A DNA stretch of 64,000 bases, from positions 1-64,000 of the forward strand of contig NZ_FORN01000034.1 of the NCBI RefSeq assembly GCF_900114015.1, read 5' to 3'. Positions 52,132 to 61,949 of this stretch are shown piece after piece. The notes beneath the pieces were generated by a model. It saw nothing but the letters and a program-made list of their open reading frames with translations, made no database searches and was not told where the DNA came from. The number at the start of each line of letters is the position of its first letter. Positions within the stretch are counted from its first letter, which is position 1. This stretch comes from Caulobacter sp. UNC279MFTsu5.1 (GTDB lineage Bacteria; Pseudomonadota; Alphaproteobacteria; Caulobacterales; Caulobacteraceae). Both the position numbers and the translations under genes were made by a program.

Positions 52132-53841
52132 ATGACCATCGACAGACGCAGGGCCCTGGCCCTCTTCGGCCTGGGCGGCGCGGGCGCGGCCGGCGAGGCC
52201 GTTGCGGCCAAGCCCCGGACCTATTTCGCCGGCCGGGCCGCGTTCCTGCACGGCGCCGCCTCGGGCGATCCGCTGGAGGACCGGGTGGTCTTGTGGACCC
52301 GGATCACGGCCGAGGCGACCACCGCCCCGATCGCCGTGCGCTGGGACGTGGCCACGGACCCGGGCTTCAAGGCCATCGTCCGCCAGGGCCAGGCCACGGC
52401 GGTGTCGGCCCGCGACTATACGGTCAAGGTCGACGTCACCGGCCTGAAGCCGGCGACGGACTATTTCTACCGCTTCCGGTACGTGAGGAACGGCAAGCCG
52501 GTCGGCAAGGGCGTCGGCGGCCGCACGCGCACCCTGCCCAAGGGCCAGGTCCGCGACGTGGTCCTGGCCGTGGTCTCGTGCAGCCTCTATCCGAACGGCT
52601 ATTTCAACGCCTATGACGCCGTCGCCAGGCTGCCGCGCGTCGACGCGGTGCTGCACCTGGGCGACTATATCTACGAGTACGGCGCCGCGCCCGACGACTA
52701 CGGCATGGCCTCGCCGACCGCCCGGACCCGCGTGCCCGACCCGCCGCGCGAGCTGCTCAGCCTGGACGACTACCGCCGCCGCCACGCCCTCTACAAGACC
52801 GACCCGGCCCTGCAGGCCGCCCACGCCCGCGCGCCGTGGATCGTGGTCTGGGACGACCACGAGACCGCCGACAACAGCTGGATCGGCGGGGCCGAGAACC
52901 ACCAGCCCGCCACCGAGGGCGACTGGGCCAAGCGCAAGGCGGCCGGCATCAAGGCCTATTACGAGTGGATGCCGATCCGCGAACCGGCGGCCGGGACCCT
53001 GCCCGAGGCCTCCTGGCGCCGCTTCCAGTTCGGCGACGTCGTCACCCTGCTGATGACCGAGACCCGGCTGACGGCCCGCACCCACCAGCTCGATTATGCC
53101 CATGACCTGCCGATCAAGGACGGCAAGCCCGACGTCGCCGCCTTCGTGGCCAAGCTGAACGATCCCGATCGCCGGATGATGGGCCAGGGCCAGGAGCAGT
53201 GGCTGGCGCGCGAGGTCGACGCCTCGATAAAGGCCGGCACGGCCTGGCAGGTGCTGGGCAACCAGGTGGTGATGGCCCGGGTGGTCCCGCCCGACCTGAA
53301 GGCGGCCATGGGCGAGGCGGCCTACGGCGCCCTGCTGGCCAAGCTGCCCGCCTATGTCGCCAAGCCGGTCGAACAGGGCCGCGGCCTGTCCCTGGCCGGC
53401 TTGCCCGGCAACCTGGACGCCTGGGACGGCTATCCGGCCGACCGGACCCGGGTCCACGACATCTTCAAGGCCTACAAGGCCCGGCCGATCGTGCTGTCGG
53501 GCGACAGCCACGCCTTCTGGGCCAATGAACTGTGGGACGACGCGGGGGCCACGCGGGTGGCGGCCGAGTTCGGCGTCACCTCGGTGACCTCGCCCGGCTA
53601 CGGCGACTACCTGCCCGGCGCGCCGCTGGACCAGGCCTATGCGGCGCGCAACAAGGAGGTGAAGTTCACCGACCAGAGCGCCAAGGGCTTCCTGCTGCTG
53701 ACCCTCGAGCACGGCCGGGCGACGGGCGAGCTGATCGCCGTGTCGACGATCCTGGACCCCAAGTACGAGACCCGGGTGCTGAAGCGGTTCGTCGTGACGC
53801 CGGGGGACGGCGGGGGCGTGAAGGCGCTGGCGGAGGGGTAG
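52132..53841 (+). CDS. phoD: PhoD-type alkaline phosphatase/phosphodiesterase
   Basis: A 569-residue Tat-exported metallo-phosphatase. It has a twin-arginine start (DRRRALALFGLGGAG), a PhoD N-terminal domain (FLHGAASGDPLEDRVVLWTR) and metallophosphatase motifs AVVSCSLYP, LHLGDYIYEYG, VVWDDHETADNSW and VLSGDSHAFWANEL. The family uses Fe/Ca and releases phosphate from mono- and diesters in the periplasm, usually under phosphate limitation. Start ATG 52132 follows GGGGAG; a long upstream extension of the frame is antisense to rluD. No Pho box is obvious. Confidence 0.93.
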   Translation: MTIDRRRALALFGLGGAGAAGEAVAAKPRTYFAGRAAFLHGAASGDPLEDRVVLWTRITAEATTAPIAVRWDVATDPGFKAIVRQGQATAVSARDYTVKVDVTGLKPATDYFYRFRYVRNGKPVGKGVGGRTRTLPKGQVRDVVLAVVSCSLYPNGYFNAYDAVARLPRVDAVLHLGDYIYEYGAAPDDYGMASPTARTRVPDPPRELLSLDDYRRRHALYKTDPALQAAHARAPWIVVWDDHETADNSWIGGAENHQPATEGDWAKRKAAGIKAYYEWMPIREPAAGTLPEASWRRFQFGDVVTLLMTETRLTARTHQLDYAHDLPIKDGKPDVAAFVAKLNDPDRRMMGQGQEQWLAREVDASIKAGTAWQVLGNQVVMARVVPPDLKAAMGEAAYGALLAKLPAYVAKPVEQGRGLSLAGLPGNLDAWDGYPADRTRVHDIFKAYKARPIVLSGDSHAFWANELWDDAGATRVAAEFGVTSVTSPGYGDYLPGAPLDQAYAARNKEVKFTDQSAKGFLLLTLEHGRATGELIAVSTILDPKYETRVLKRFVVTPGDGGGVKALAEG

Positions 53842-53870
53842 GGGCGCGCTGGACCCGGAGCCCGCCTGAC

Positions 53871-53976
53871 GTTGTCATCCCGGACGAGCGCGCAGCGCGA
53901 AGATCCGGGACCGGGGAGTGGACTCGGAGCTTCCGGCGGTCCCGGGTCTCCGCTTCGCTACGCCCGGGATGACAAC
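53871..53976. repeat. REP-like palindromic element, family A copy 2
   Basis: Outer 13-bp inverted repeat (53871-53883/53964-53976) starting GTTGTCATCCCGG. The left 41 bases are identical to the copy at 1248-1359; the right arms differ. It lies between convergent phoD and methyltransferase genes. Confidence 0.8.
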
Positions 53977-54013
53977 CGATCTTGGGGCTGAAGCCCTGGG
54001 CTTGCCGCCGCCC

Positions 54014-54679
54014 TCAGCCCAACCGCATGGACAGCTCGACGTCCTCGGCGAACGGCGTGGACAGATAGCCCGCCGCCGGCGAGCGCACGCGCGCCAGATA
54101 GTCGGGCGCGTAGTCGGCGTTGTCGGCGACGATCAGGGCGCCGGGCCGCAGGCGGCTTTCCAGCAGGTCCAGGATTTCGGGATACAGCGCCTTGGCGCCG
54201 TCCAGCAGGACCAGATCGATCGTCTCGGGCAGATCGACGGCCAGGGTTTGCAGGGCGTCGCCTTCGCGGATTTCGACCAGGTCGATCAGGCCGCCCGCCG
54301 TCAGGTTGTCCCGGGCCCGCGCCACCTTGGAGGGTTCGAACTCGCTGGTGATCAGGCGCCCGCCGCCGTTGTCGCGCAGGGCCGCGGCCAAGTGCAGGGT
54401 CGAGATGCCGAACGAGGTCCCGAACTCGACGATCGTGCGGACCTTGGCGCCGCGTGCCAGCATGTAGAGCAGGACGCCGGTCTCGCGCGAGACGGCCAGG
54501 GGCATGTCCTTCATCTGGCCATAGAAGTCGACATAGTGGGTCTTGCTGCGCATCAGGCGGGCGAGGTCCTCGGGCGTGAGGGCGGCCGCGGCGGGCAGGT
54601 CCATCGGCGAGGTCTCGTCGGCCTGCGCGAACAGGCGCTCCAGCAAGGGCGCCAGCGGGGTGGTGGTCAGGGTGTTCAT
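54014..54679 (-). CDS. Class I O-methyltransferase-like protein
   Basis: A 221-residue SAM-dependent methyltransferase, catechol/caffeoyl-CoA O-methyltransferase-like. Motifs: TIVEFGTSFGISTLHLAAAL (SAM site), LITSEFEPSKVARARDNL, IDLVLLDGAKALYPEILDLL and LIVADNADY. Soluble. The ATG at 54679 was chosen over a start 14 codons upstream. It is divergent from a TetR regulator, which probably controls it. Small-molecule substrate unknown. Confidence 0.85.
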   Translation of the reverse strand: MNTLTTTPLAPLLERLFAQADETSPMDLPAAAALTPEDLARLMRSKTHYVDFYGQMKDMPLAVSRETGVLLYMLARGAKVRTIVEFGTSFGISTLHLAAALRDNGGGRLITSEFEPSKVARARDNLTAGGLIDLVEIREGDALQTLAVDLPETIDLVLLDGAKALYPEILDLLESRLRPGALIVADNADYAPDYLARVRSPAAGYLSTPFAEDVELSMRLG

Positions 54680-54724
54680 CGGTATTTCCAGTGCAAAAGC
54701 GCGTGTCGTTGCGCCGGACAAAAA

Positions 54725-54757
54725 ATGCGACTAATCCGTCAGGTTTCCTATTCGCAT
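54725..54757. promoter_or_regulatory. Inverted repeat in the methyltransferase/TetR intergenic region
   Basis: ATGCGA (54725-54730) and TCGCAT (54752-54757) form an inverted repeat with a 21-base spacer in the 92-bp divergent promoter region. Possible TetR operator; short and unproven. Confidence 0.25.
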
Positions 54758-54771
54758 TGCCCGCGCACGCC

Positions 54772-55395
54772 ATGACCGATCGCCCAAGCCACCGGATTTC
54801 CTCACGAAAGCAGCCTCGCCAGGCCCGCTCCAACGACCTGGTGGCGGCGATCCTGCAGGCGGCTGTTCAGGTTCTGGCCACGGAGGGCGCGGGGCGTTTC
54901 ACCACGGCGCGGGTGGCCGAGAAGGCCGGGGTCAGCGTCGGCTCGGTCTACCAGTACTTCCCGAACAAGGCGGCGATCCTGTTTCGGCTGCAGAGCGACG
55001 AATGGCGCCAGACCACCGACCTGCTGCGCGCCATCCTGGCCGACGTCGCGCGGCCGCCCCTGGATCGGCTGCGGACCCTAGTTCACGCCTTCGTCCGCTC
55101 CGAATGCGAGGAGGCGGCCATGCGCGTGGCGCTCAGCGACGCGGCGCCGCTCTATCGCGACGCGCCCGAGGCCCAGGACGCCAAGGCGGCGGGCGCCGAC
55201 ATCGTCCAGGGCTTCATGCGCGAGGTGCTGCCCGGGGCCTCCGAGGCGACGCGCGTCCTGGCCGGCGACCTGATCAAGGCCACGCTCAGCCAGGTGGGCA
55301 AGGCCTTCTCGGAAAGTCCCCGGACGCCCGCCGAGATCGAGGCCTATGCCGACGCCATGGCCGACATGTTCCAAGCCTATCTGCGGAGCTTCTAG
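54772..55395 (+). CDS. TetR-family transcriptional regulator
   Basis: A 207-residue regulator with N-terminal helix-turn-helix (AILQAAVQVLATEGAGRFTT; RVAEKAGVSVGSVYQYFPNK) and a C-terminal TetR-type ligand domain. It is divergent from the O-methyltransferase, the usual layout for a local repressor. ATG 54772 chosen; upstream in-frame codons overlap the promoter region. Convergent with the LysE gene. Confidence 0.92.
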   Translation: MTDRPSHRISSRKQPRQARSNDLVAAILQAAVQVLATEGAGRFTTARVAEKAGVSVGSVYQYFPNKAAILFRLQSDEWRQTTDLLRAILADVARPPLDRLRTLVHAFVRSECEEAAMRVALSDAAPLYRDAPEAQDAKAAGADIVQGFMREVLPGASEATRVLAGDLIKATLSQVGKAFSESPRTPAEIEAYADAMADMFQAYLRSF

Positions 55396-55400
55396 CGACC

Positions 55401-56078
55401 CTAGCGTCGCTCCAGCGCGATCCGCACGCCGAACGCCACGAACACCCCGCCGGTGGCCCGGTCCAGCCAGCGGACGACGCCGGGCTTTCTCAGCGCCTTG
55501 GCGATCGGGGCGGTGGCCAGGATCAGGCCGCCGGCCCAGATAAGGCCCATGACCACGTGGATCGCGGCCAGCAGCAGGCCGAAGGCGGCGGGGCTGGCGC
55601 CGGCCGGGACGAACTGCGGCAGGAAAGACACGTAGAACACCCCGACCTTGGGGTTCAGCAGGTTGTTCCAGAAGCCCTTGGCCAGGGCCGCCACCAGGCC
55701 GCCCGAGGGCGCCGCCGCGCCCGCCCCGGTGTCGAAGCGCTCGCGCGGCTTGCGTAGCGGGGCGACGCCCAGCCAGACCAGATAGGCCGCCCCAGCCCAT
55801 TTCAGGATCGTATAGGCGGCGTGCGAGGCCACCAGCAGGGCCCCGGCCCCGAACGCCGCCGCCGCGCCCCAGGCCAGGCAGCCCAGGCCGATCCCGATCG
55901 CCGTGGCGGCCGCGCGCCGCCAACCCTCGGCCGCGGCCGTGCGCAGCACCAGGGCGGTGTCGAGGCCGGGCGTGATGGTCAGCAGGCCGGCGGCGAGGCC
56001 GAAGGCGATCAGGGCTTGAGAAGTGGTTATGGGGCGGTGGTCATCAGGCTTTGTCGGTCGCCCCACGCCCCGGCGCAA
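55401..56078 (-). CDS. LysE/RhtB-family amino-acid exporter
   Basis: A 210-225-residue membrane protein with six predicted helices. Family traits: LIAFGLAAGLLTITPGLDTALVLRTA at the start, then WAGAAYLVWLGV and FWNNLLNPKVGVFYVSFLPQF. It exports amino acids or homoserine-lactone-like compounds. The start is unclear: conserved sequence begins at ITTSQALIAF, where the codon is ATA, and the nearest usable starts (GTG 56066, TTG 56078) lie 11-15 codons upstream. It follows the next membrane gene by four bases, so both may be one operon. Confidence 0.88.
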   Translation of the reverse strand: MRRGVGRPTKPDDHRPITTSQALIAFGLAAGLLTITPGLDTALVLRTAAAEGWRRAAATAIGIGLGCLAWGAAAAFGAGALLVASHAAYTILKWAGAAYLVWLGVAPLRKPRERFDTGAGAAAPSGGLVAALAKGFWNNLLNPKVGVFYVSFLPQFVPAGASPAAFGLLLAAIHVVMGLIWAGGLILATAPIAKALRKPGVVRWLDRATGGVFVAFGVRIALERR

Positions 56079-56082
56079 GCCG

Positions 56083-56892
56083 TCAGCCCGTGATGTGGCC
56101 GATGGCGGCGGCCGCCGCCTGCCAGGCCGGCGATTCCGCGACCTGGACCTGGGTGGCGTGCAGCAGCACCATCAGCCCTCCGCCGATCAGATAAACCGGG
56201 TGGGGCCGGCCCCGGGTGCGCCAGTCCACCCACATGGCGACCAGCAGCAGGATGTCGCCGATCAGCGCCGGCGGAACGGCGACGAACACCGGCGGGACGA
56301 ACATCGCCGGCAGGCCGGACGGCGGCGCGGCCGGGGGCGGCGGGGCCGACGGCGCCAGGAGGGTCAGGAACCAGCGGGCGATCGGCGCGCCCAGCAGCGA
56401 GATCGTGGCCAGCAGCAGCAGGCGTTTATGGATTTCCGGCCGCTTGACGTAGACGATCGCCAGGGCGAACGCCCCGATGAAGAAGGCGATCTCGCCGATG
56501 CTCACCCAGGCGAAGGCGCGCACCCCGTGCGCCAGGCCCGCCGGCTGGCCGGGCAGCGAGGCCTGGGAAATTCGCCACGAGACGATGGCGGTGACCACGA
56601 ACACCATGGCGGTGGCGATGGACACGCCCAGCACGCCCCAGGTGCGGTGGGCCAGGGTCTTGCCCTGGGCCACCAGCCAGGTCTGGGTGCAGAAGAACGC
56701 CATCCAGGCGAACAGCACCAGGCCGTGGATATGCACCAGTGGCGGACCCTTGAACCGGCCCTGCACCATCGGCGCGAAATAGGTCGGCACGAAGCCGAGC
56801 ACCGCGATGGCCAGGCACGTCAGCGCCATGGCGAAATAGAATTGCCGCGAGACGCTCGCTCGCGCGCCGGTTTGCAGAGCTGCTTCGGCCAT
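56083..56892 (-). CDS. Seven-helix membrane protein of unknown function
   Basis: A 269-residue polytopic protein with about seven helices. It has conserved-looking His residues (VHIHGLVLFAWMAFFCTQTW; LAHRTWGVLGV), reminiscent of DUF2306-like haem or quinone membrane proteins, and a Pro-rich loop (APSAPPPPAAPPSG). ATG 56892 chosen, where the MAEAALQTGARASVSRQFYF sequence starts; the upstream in-frame part is unsupported. Function unknown. Confidence 0.75.
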   Translation of the reverse strand: MAEAALQTGARASVSRQFYFAMALTCLAIAVLGFVPTYFAPMVQGRFKGPPLVHIHGLVLFAWMAFFCTQTWLVAQGKTLAHRTWGVLGVSIATAMVFVVTAIVSWRISQASLPGQPAGLAHGVRAFAWVSIGEIAFFIGAFALAIVYVKRPEIHKRLLLLATISLLGAPIARWFLTLLAPSAPPPPAAPPSGLPAMFVPPVFVAVPPALIGDILLLVAMWVDWRTRGRPHPVYLIGGGLMVLLHATQVQVAESPAWQAAAAAIGHITG

Positions 56893-57052
56893 GTGTCGCC
56901 CCCTCGAAGTCCCCGGGGTGACGATGCCACAGATCGGGCCGTGCGCAAGACTGGCGGAACGACGTTCTTCGGGCGCGTTCTTGACGCGGTCTGCACGGTC
57001 CCTGGCCGCCGGCTTCACGCGGGCGGGCCAGGCTGGAGCGATGAGAAGCGCC

Positions 57053-57454
57053 CTAAGCCTCGCGCTCGACCAGCGCGCCGTTTTCCCAGACGCGGTAGAA
57101 GCACGAGCGGAAGCCCACGTGGCAGGCGCCGCCGTCGCCTTGCGGGCGGACCTTGATCAGCACGGCGTCCTGGTCGCAGTCGATCCGCAGTTCGGTGACG
57201 ACCTGCAGTTGGCCGCTGGTCTCGCCCTTCTTCCACAGGGCGTCGCGCGAGCGGCTGAAATAGTGGGCGATCCCGGTGTCGAGGGTCAGCTTCAGGGCCT
57301 CGTCGTTCATCCAGGCGAACATCAGGATCTCGCCGGTGTCGGCGTGCTGGGCGATGGCCGCCACCAGGCCGTGGGCGTCGAAGCGCGGGGCGATGGCGGC
57401 GCCGCGCTCCAGGGCGGTCTTGTCGGCGGCGGGCGGGAAGATCGAGGAGGTCAT
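57053..57454 (-). CDS. hisI: Phosphoribosyl-AMP cyclohydrolase
   Basis: A 133-residue HisI, the third step of histidine synthesis. Hallmarks: [35 protein letters not shown], metal-binding [13 protein letters not shown], and C-terminal [11 protein letters not shown] with zinc cysteines. It is a monofunctional cyclohydrolase (no HisE domain). It stands apart from other his genes. Divergent from the DUF817 gene with overlapping start regions. Confidence 0.96.
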   Translation of the reverse strand: MTSSIFPPAADKTALERGAAIAPRFDAHGLVAAIAQHADTGEILMFAWMNDEALKLTLDTGIAHYFSRSRDALWKKGETSGQLQVVTELRIDCDQDAVLIKVRPQGDGGACHVGFRSCFYRVWENGALVEREA

Positions 57455-57481
57455 GGACGCACATATGGCGCCCCTGGGCCG

Positions 57482-58327
57482 GGCTTCAAAGCGTGGATCA
57501 AGGACCGGGTCACGGCCTTCGACGCCGCGGTTCGGCCCTGGGCCGAGCGCTCGCGGATCAACGGCTGGGCCCACGAGTTCCTGCTGTTCGGCCTCAAGCA
57601 GGCCTGGGCCTGCCTGTTCGGCGGGCTGATGCTGGCCCTGATCGTCGGCACGCACCTGGTCTGGCCCAAGGACGCGGCCCTGGCCCGCTACGATTTTCTG
57701 GTGCTGGCCTCGCTGGCCATCCAGGTCAGCCTGCTGGCCCTGAAGCTGGAGCGCCGGGACGAAGCGGCGGTGATCGGGGCGTTCCACGTCGTCGGCACGG
57801 CGATGGAGATGTTCAAGACCGCCCACGGCGCGTGGATCTATCCCGAGCCCGGCCATTTGAAGATCGCCGGCGTGCCGCTGTTCAGCGGCTTCATGTACGC
57901 CTGCGTCGGCAGCTACATCGCCCGGATCTGGCGGCTGATGGACTTCCGGTTCGTGCGCTATCCGCCGATCTGGACGACCTGGGTCCTGGCGGTCCTGGCC
58001 TATCTGAACTTCTTCACCCACCACTATGGGCCGGACATCCGGGTCGGTCTGTTCGCGGCCTCGGCGGTGCTGTTCGGCCGGACCTTCGTGGTGTTCACGG
58101 TGGACCGGACGCCGCGTCGCATGCCGCTGCTGCTGGGCTTCGTCCTGGTGGCCCTGTTCATCTGGCTGGCCGAGAACCTGGGCACCCTGGCCGGCGCCTG
58201 GGCCTATCCCAGCCAACGCCACGGCTGGACCATGGTGTCGCCCGCCAAGCTGGGCGCCTGGTATCTGCTGATGCTGCTCAGCTACGTGCTGGTGACCGCG
58301 GTGCATCGGCCCAAGAGGGCGGCGTGA
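57482..58327 (+). CDS. DUF817 family membrane protein (start unresolved)
   Basis: An integral membrane protein of about 280 residues with about eight helices: [56 protein letters not shown]. These are what I know as DUF817; function unknown. The conserved frame begins around [15 protein letters not shown], but no ATG/GTG/TTG lies nearby in this frame; the first is GTG 57371, inside antisense hisI. ATG codons at 57453 and 57465 with GGAGG upstream are one base out of frame. A single extra G near 57478-57481 would join them. The start given is where family-like sequence begins, not a codon I trust. Confidence 0.75.
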   Translation, partial: GFKAWIKDRVTAFDAAVRPWAERSRINGWAHEFLLFGLKQAWACLFGGLMLALIVGTHLVWPKDAALARYDFLVLASLAIQVSLLALKLERRDEAAVIGAFHVVGTAMEMFKTAHGAWIYPEPGHLKIAGVPLFSGFMYACVGSYIARIWRLMDFRFVRYPPIWTTWVLAVLAYLNFFTHHYGPDIRVGLFAASAVLFGRTFVVFTVDRTPRRMPLLLGFVLVALFIWLAENLGTLAGAWAYPSQRHGWTMVSPAKLGAWYLLMLLSYVLVTAVHRPKRAA

Positions 58328-58340
58328 TGCGTTGGCGCCT

Positions 58341-58443
58341 GCCCCCTCCGGCCCTCCGGGCCACCTCCCCCAGAGGGGGAGGATCTGATCGCGCCAGATG
58401 CTCCCCCTCTGGGGGAGCTGTCGCGGAGCGACTGAGGGGGTCC
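58341..58443. repeat. Nested palindromic repeat element, family B
   Basis: CTCCCCCAGAGGGGGAG followed 20 bases later by its reverse complement CTCCCCCTCTGGGGGAG (58401-58417), enclosed by CCCCCTC.../...GAGGGGG arms and a TCGCGGAGCGA hairpin. It lies between DUF817 and ubiD stop codons (convergent). Similar layout to 209-305. Confidence 0.75.
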
Positions 58444-58452
58444 TCCCACGCC

Positions 58453-59982
58453 TTACTTCCAGATCGGCTTGCCATCCCCCGGCAGCCCCAGCCGGGCCCA
58501 CTTCTCGCTGACCGCGTCGATCACCGCCTGGTCCATGCGGATCTCGTTCCCCCATTCGCGATGGGTCTCGGGCGGCAGCTTGTCGGTGGCGTCCAGGCCG
58601 ATCTTCGACCCCAGGCCGCTCTCGGGACTGGCGAAGTCGAGATAGTCGATCGGGGTGTTCTCGATCACCGTGATGTCCCGCGCCGGGTCCATCTTGGTGC
58701 TGATCGCCCACATCACGTCCTTCCAGTCGCGGGCGTCGATGTCGTGGTCCACGACGATCACCCACTTGGTGTACATGAACTGGCGCAGATAGCTCCAGAC
58801 GCCCAGCATCACCCGCTTGGCGTGGCCGGGATAGGCCTTCTTCATCGACACCACGGCGATGCGGTAGGAACAGCCCTCGGGCGGCAGCCAGAAGTCGACG
58901 ATCTCCGGGAACTGCTGGCGGATCAGCGGGATGAACACCTCGTTCAGCGCTTCTCCCAGCACGGACGGTTCGTCCGGCGGCCGGCCGGTGAAGGTGGTCA
59001 GGTAGATCGGGTCCTTGCGCATGGTGATCGCCGTCACCTGGAAGACCGGGAACCTCTCGACGCTGTTGTAGTAGCCGGTGTGGTCGCCGTAGGGGCCTTC
59101 GTCGGCGTACTCGTCGAGCAGGACGTGGCCCTCGAGGACGATCTCGGCGTGGGCCGGCACCATCAGCGGCACGGTCTTGGCGGGGACCAGGTCGACCTTG
59201 GCGCCGCGCAGCAGGCCGGCGAACTGGTATTCGCTGAGCGTATCGGGCACGGGGGTCACGGCGGCCAGGATCGTGCCGGGATCGGCGCCCAGCACGGCGC
59301 AGGCGGGCAGGGGCTCGCGGTTGCCGGCCTTCTTGTGCCGCGCATAGTGCTGGGCCCCGCCGCGATGGGCCAGCCAGCGCATGATGCAGCGGTCCTTGCC
59401 CAGCACCTGCATGCGGTAGATGCCCAGGTTGAAGTCGTCCTCGCGGTCCTTGCCCGGACCCTTGGTGACTACCAGCGGCCAGGTGATCAGCGGCGCCGGC
59501 TCGCCCGGCCAGCAGGTCTGGACCGGCAGTTTCGACAGGTCGATCTGGTCGCCGGTCAGGACCACTTCCTGCACCGGGGCCTTCTTCACCGTGCCCGGGC
59601 GCATGGCCATCACCGTCTTGGCCAGGGGCAGCATGTCCAGGGCGTCCTTCAGGCCCTTGGGCGGCTGGGGCTGGCGCAGGAAGGCCAGCAGTTCGCCGAC
59701 CTCGCGCAGCTCGCCGGCCGTGGTGCGCGGCTCGCCGCCCAGGGTGACGCCCATGGCCACGCGCCTGACCGTGCCGAACAGGTTGGCCAGGGCCGGCATC
59801 GGCGAGCGCGAACCGTCGGGCAGGAGCACGTTCTCGAACAGCACCGCCGGCCCGCCGGTCGCCAGCAGGCGCGTCTGGATCTCGGTCATCTCCAGCACGG
59901 TCGAGACCGGTTCGGTCACCCGCACCAACTCGCCCTTCGCCTCGAGGACGTCGATGAATTCGCGAAGCGAGCGATAGGCCAT
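58453..59982 (-). CDS. ubiD: UbiD-family 4-hydroxy-3-polyprenylbenzoate decarboxylase
   Basis: A 509-residue UbiD-type decarboxylase that uses prenylated FMN made by UbiX. Typical motifs: [35 protein letters not shown], the active-site region EIVLEGHVL...[11 protein letters not shown] with conserved Glu/Arg residues, and [15 protein letters not shown]. Length and start ([10 protein letters not shown]) match ubiquinone-pathway UbiD. ATG 59982 chosen; 18 upstream codons are unsupported. Acts in ubiquinone synthesis. Confidence 0.95.
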   Translation of the reverse strand: MAYRSLREFIDVLEAKGELVRVTEPVSTVLEMTEIQTRLLATGGPAVLFENVLLPDGSRSPMPALANLFGTVRRVAMGVTLGGEPRTTAGELREVGELLAFLRQPQPPKGLKDALDMLPLAKTVMAMRPGTVKKAPVQEVVLTGDQIDLSKLPVQTCWPGEPAPLITWPLVVTKGPGKDREDDFNLGIYRMQVLGKDRCIMRWLAHRGGAQHYARHKKAGNREPLPACAVLGADPGTILAAVTPVPDTLSEYQFAGLLRGAKVDLVPAKTVPLMVPAHAEIVLEGHVLLDEYADEGPYGDHTGYYNSVERFPVFQVTAITMRKDPIYLTTFTGRPPDEPSVLGEALNEVFIPLIRQQFPEIVDFWLPPEGCSYRIAVVSMKKAYPGHAKRVMLGVWSYLRQFMYTKWVIVVDHDIDARDWKDVMWAISTKMDPARDITVIENTPIDYLDFASPESGLGSKIGLDATDKLPPETHREWGNEIRMDQAVIDAVSEKWARLGLPGDGKPIWK

Positions 59983-60116
59983 GCGGGCGGACTCCTGAAC
60001 GGCGCGGAACCTAGAGGCCGCCCCGTCCCCCGGCAAGGTCGCGCCCGAAAGCTTCGCCCTAGGCGCCGCCCGCGCGGCGTGATCTCTGACTCCACGACAT
60101 TCGAGGTTGCAGCAAG

Positions 60117-61949
60117 ATGACCGACGCCCAGAACGAGACCGCCCCGTCCGATCCCCGCGCTATCCGCCGGGCGACGATCATCCGCCTGGCCACGGGGCTG
60201 GCCCAGGGCCTGCTGCTGTACGGCCTGTATCAGGCCGACAAGTCCAAGGTCTGGCCCGCCACCCAGCGCGAGCTCTACGCCGCCCTGCTGCTGGCTTTCA
60301 TCTTCGCGCCGTTCGTGGTGCTGGCCGGGGTGTCGGCCCTGCGCTGGCGGACCCTGGCGATCTGGAAGGGCGTCGCGGCCCTGGTCGCCGCCGGCCTCGG
60401 CGCCTATGGCGTGTGGAGCGGCGATCCCGCCGCCACCGGCGTCAACGGCCTGGGGCCGCAGACCTTCCTGGGCGTCGCCGCCCTGGTCTTCATCGGCCAC
60501 CACCTGGTCCAGCCGGCCGATATGGAACGGCGATGGATCGCCCGCTTCGCGACCTATTTCGACGTCACCTGGAAGCACGGGGTGCAGGGGGTGCTGTCGG
60601 CGGGCTTCACCGGGGCCTTCTGGCTGCTGCTGTTCCTGGCCTCGGCCCTGTTCAAGCTGATCGGCGTCGACGCCATCGAAAAGCTGATCCAGCGCGAGTG
60701 GTTCATCTTCCCCGCCACCGCGGTGATGTTCGCCGCCGCCGTCCAACTGACCGACGTGCGTTCGGCCCTGGTGCGCGGCGTGCGCACGGTGGCCCTGACC
60801 CTGCTGGCCTGGCTGCTGCCGCTGATGGCCCTGATCGCCGCGGCCTTCCTGCTGACCCTGCCGTTCACCGGCCTGGAGCCGCTGTGGAAGACCAAGAGCG
60901 CCACGGCCATCCTGCTGGTCGCCGACGCCTTCCTGATCCTGCTGACCAACGCCGCCTACCAGGACGGGACCGAGAAGACCGCCGTGGTGCTGAAATGGGC
61001 CGCGCGGCTGGCCGGGGTGCTGCTGGTTCCGATCACGGTATTGGCGGCCTATGGCCTGTCCTTGCGGATCGGCCAGTACGGCCTCAGCCCCGACCGCATC
61101 ATCGTCGCCGCCTGCGTTCTGGTCGCCGCCGGCCACGCCGTCGGCTACGCGGTGGCCGCCGTGCGGCCGGGCGCCTGGATGAAGACCCTGGAAGCGACCA
61201 ACATCGCCATGGCCTTCGTCGTGATCGCCGTCTTGCTGGCGCTGTTCACGCCGGTGGCCGATCCCCGGCGGCTGTCGGTGGAAAACCAGGTGGCGCGGCT
61301 GGAGAAGGGCAAGGTGAAGGCGATGGATTTCGACTTCCGCTTCCTGCGCTTCGACGCTGGGCGCTACGGCCAGAAGGCGTTCGAAGCCATGAAGCACAGT
61401 CCGAGGGCCGACGTCCGCGAGGGGGCGAAGATCGCCGCCCTGCTGAAGAGCCGCTACGACAGGCCTTGGGAAGACCGGCCCGCCCGGACACAGGACAAGA
61501 CCAACCGGAAAATCCTGGCCAAGCTCGAAATGCTGCCGGCCGGTGCGGTCCTGCCCCAGGAGTTCGCCGCGCAGTTCACGGCGCCAGGGGCGATCCCGCT
61601 GGGCTATTGCTCGGACTCAGATGACGCGTGGTGCATCGGCACGCTGCGCCAGATTGACGGCGCGGGCGCGCCCGAGCTTCTGCTGTCGGACGGACGCGAG
61701 ATCGTCATCTATCGTAAGGCCGTCACGGGCAAGTGGGAGGAGTACGCCGTCGCCGACCTGTCCAACTGCCCGACGTTCAACATCCGTGACGTCTTCGCGG
61801 GCGGCCGCCTCAAGGCCCTGCCGCCGTCGCTTCCGGATCTGGAGATCGCGGGCGAGAGGTACCACCTGACCCTCGGTCCGATGGGCTGCGAGCAAAAGGA
61901 TCCGCCGCCGGCGGTGCTGGCGCCGCCGCCAAAGGGGGTAAAGCCCTAG
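60117..61949 (+). CDS. DUF4153 family membrane protein
   Basis: A 610-residue protein with about eleven to twelve predicted helices in the first 400 residues (for example [38 protein letters not shown]), then a soluble C-terminal domain of about 200 residues. I place it in DUF4153, whose function is unknown; some members sit near nucleoside or envelope genes. It is divergent from ubiD and overlaps the stop of the convergent ABC exporter by four bases. Confidence 0.8.
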   Translation: MTDAQNETAPSDPRAIRRATIIRLATGLAQGLLLYGLYQADKSKVWPATQRELYAALLLAFIFAPFVVLAGVSALRWRTLAIWKGVAALVAAGLGAYGVWSGDPAATGVNGLGPQTFLGVAALVFIGHHLVQPADMERRWIARFATYFDVTWKHGVQGVLSAGFTGAFWLLLFLASALFKLIGVDAIEKLIQREWFIFPATAVMFAAAVQLTDVRSALVRGVRTVALTLLAWLLPLMALIAAAFLLTLPFTGLEPLWKTKSATAILLVADAFLILLTNAAYQDGTEKTAVVLKWAARLAGVLLVPITVLAAYGLSLRIGQYGLSPDRIIVAACVLVAAGHAVGYAVAAVRPGAWMKTLEATNIAMAFVVIAVLLALFTPVADPRRLSVENQVARLEKGKVKAMDFDFRFLRFDAGRYGQKAFEAMKHSPRADVREGAKIAALLKSRYDRPWEDRPARTQDKTNRKILAKLEMLPAGAVLPQEFAAQFTAPGAIPLGYCSDSDDAWCIGTLRQIDGAGAPELLLSDGREIVIYRKAVTGKWEEYAVADLSNCPTFNIRDVFAGGRLKALPPSLPDLEIAGERYHLTLGPMGCEQKDPPPAVLAPPPKGVKP

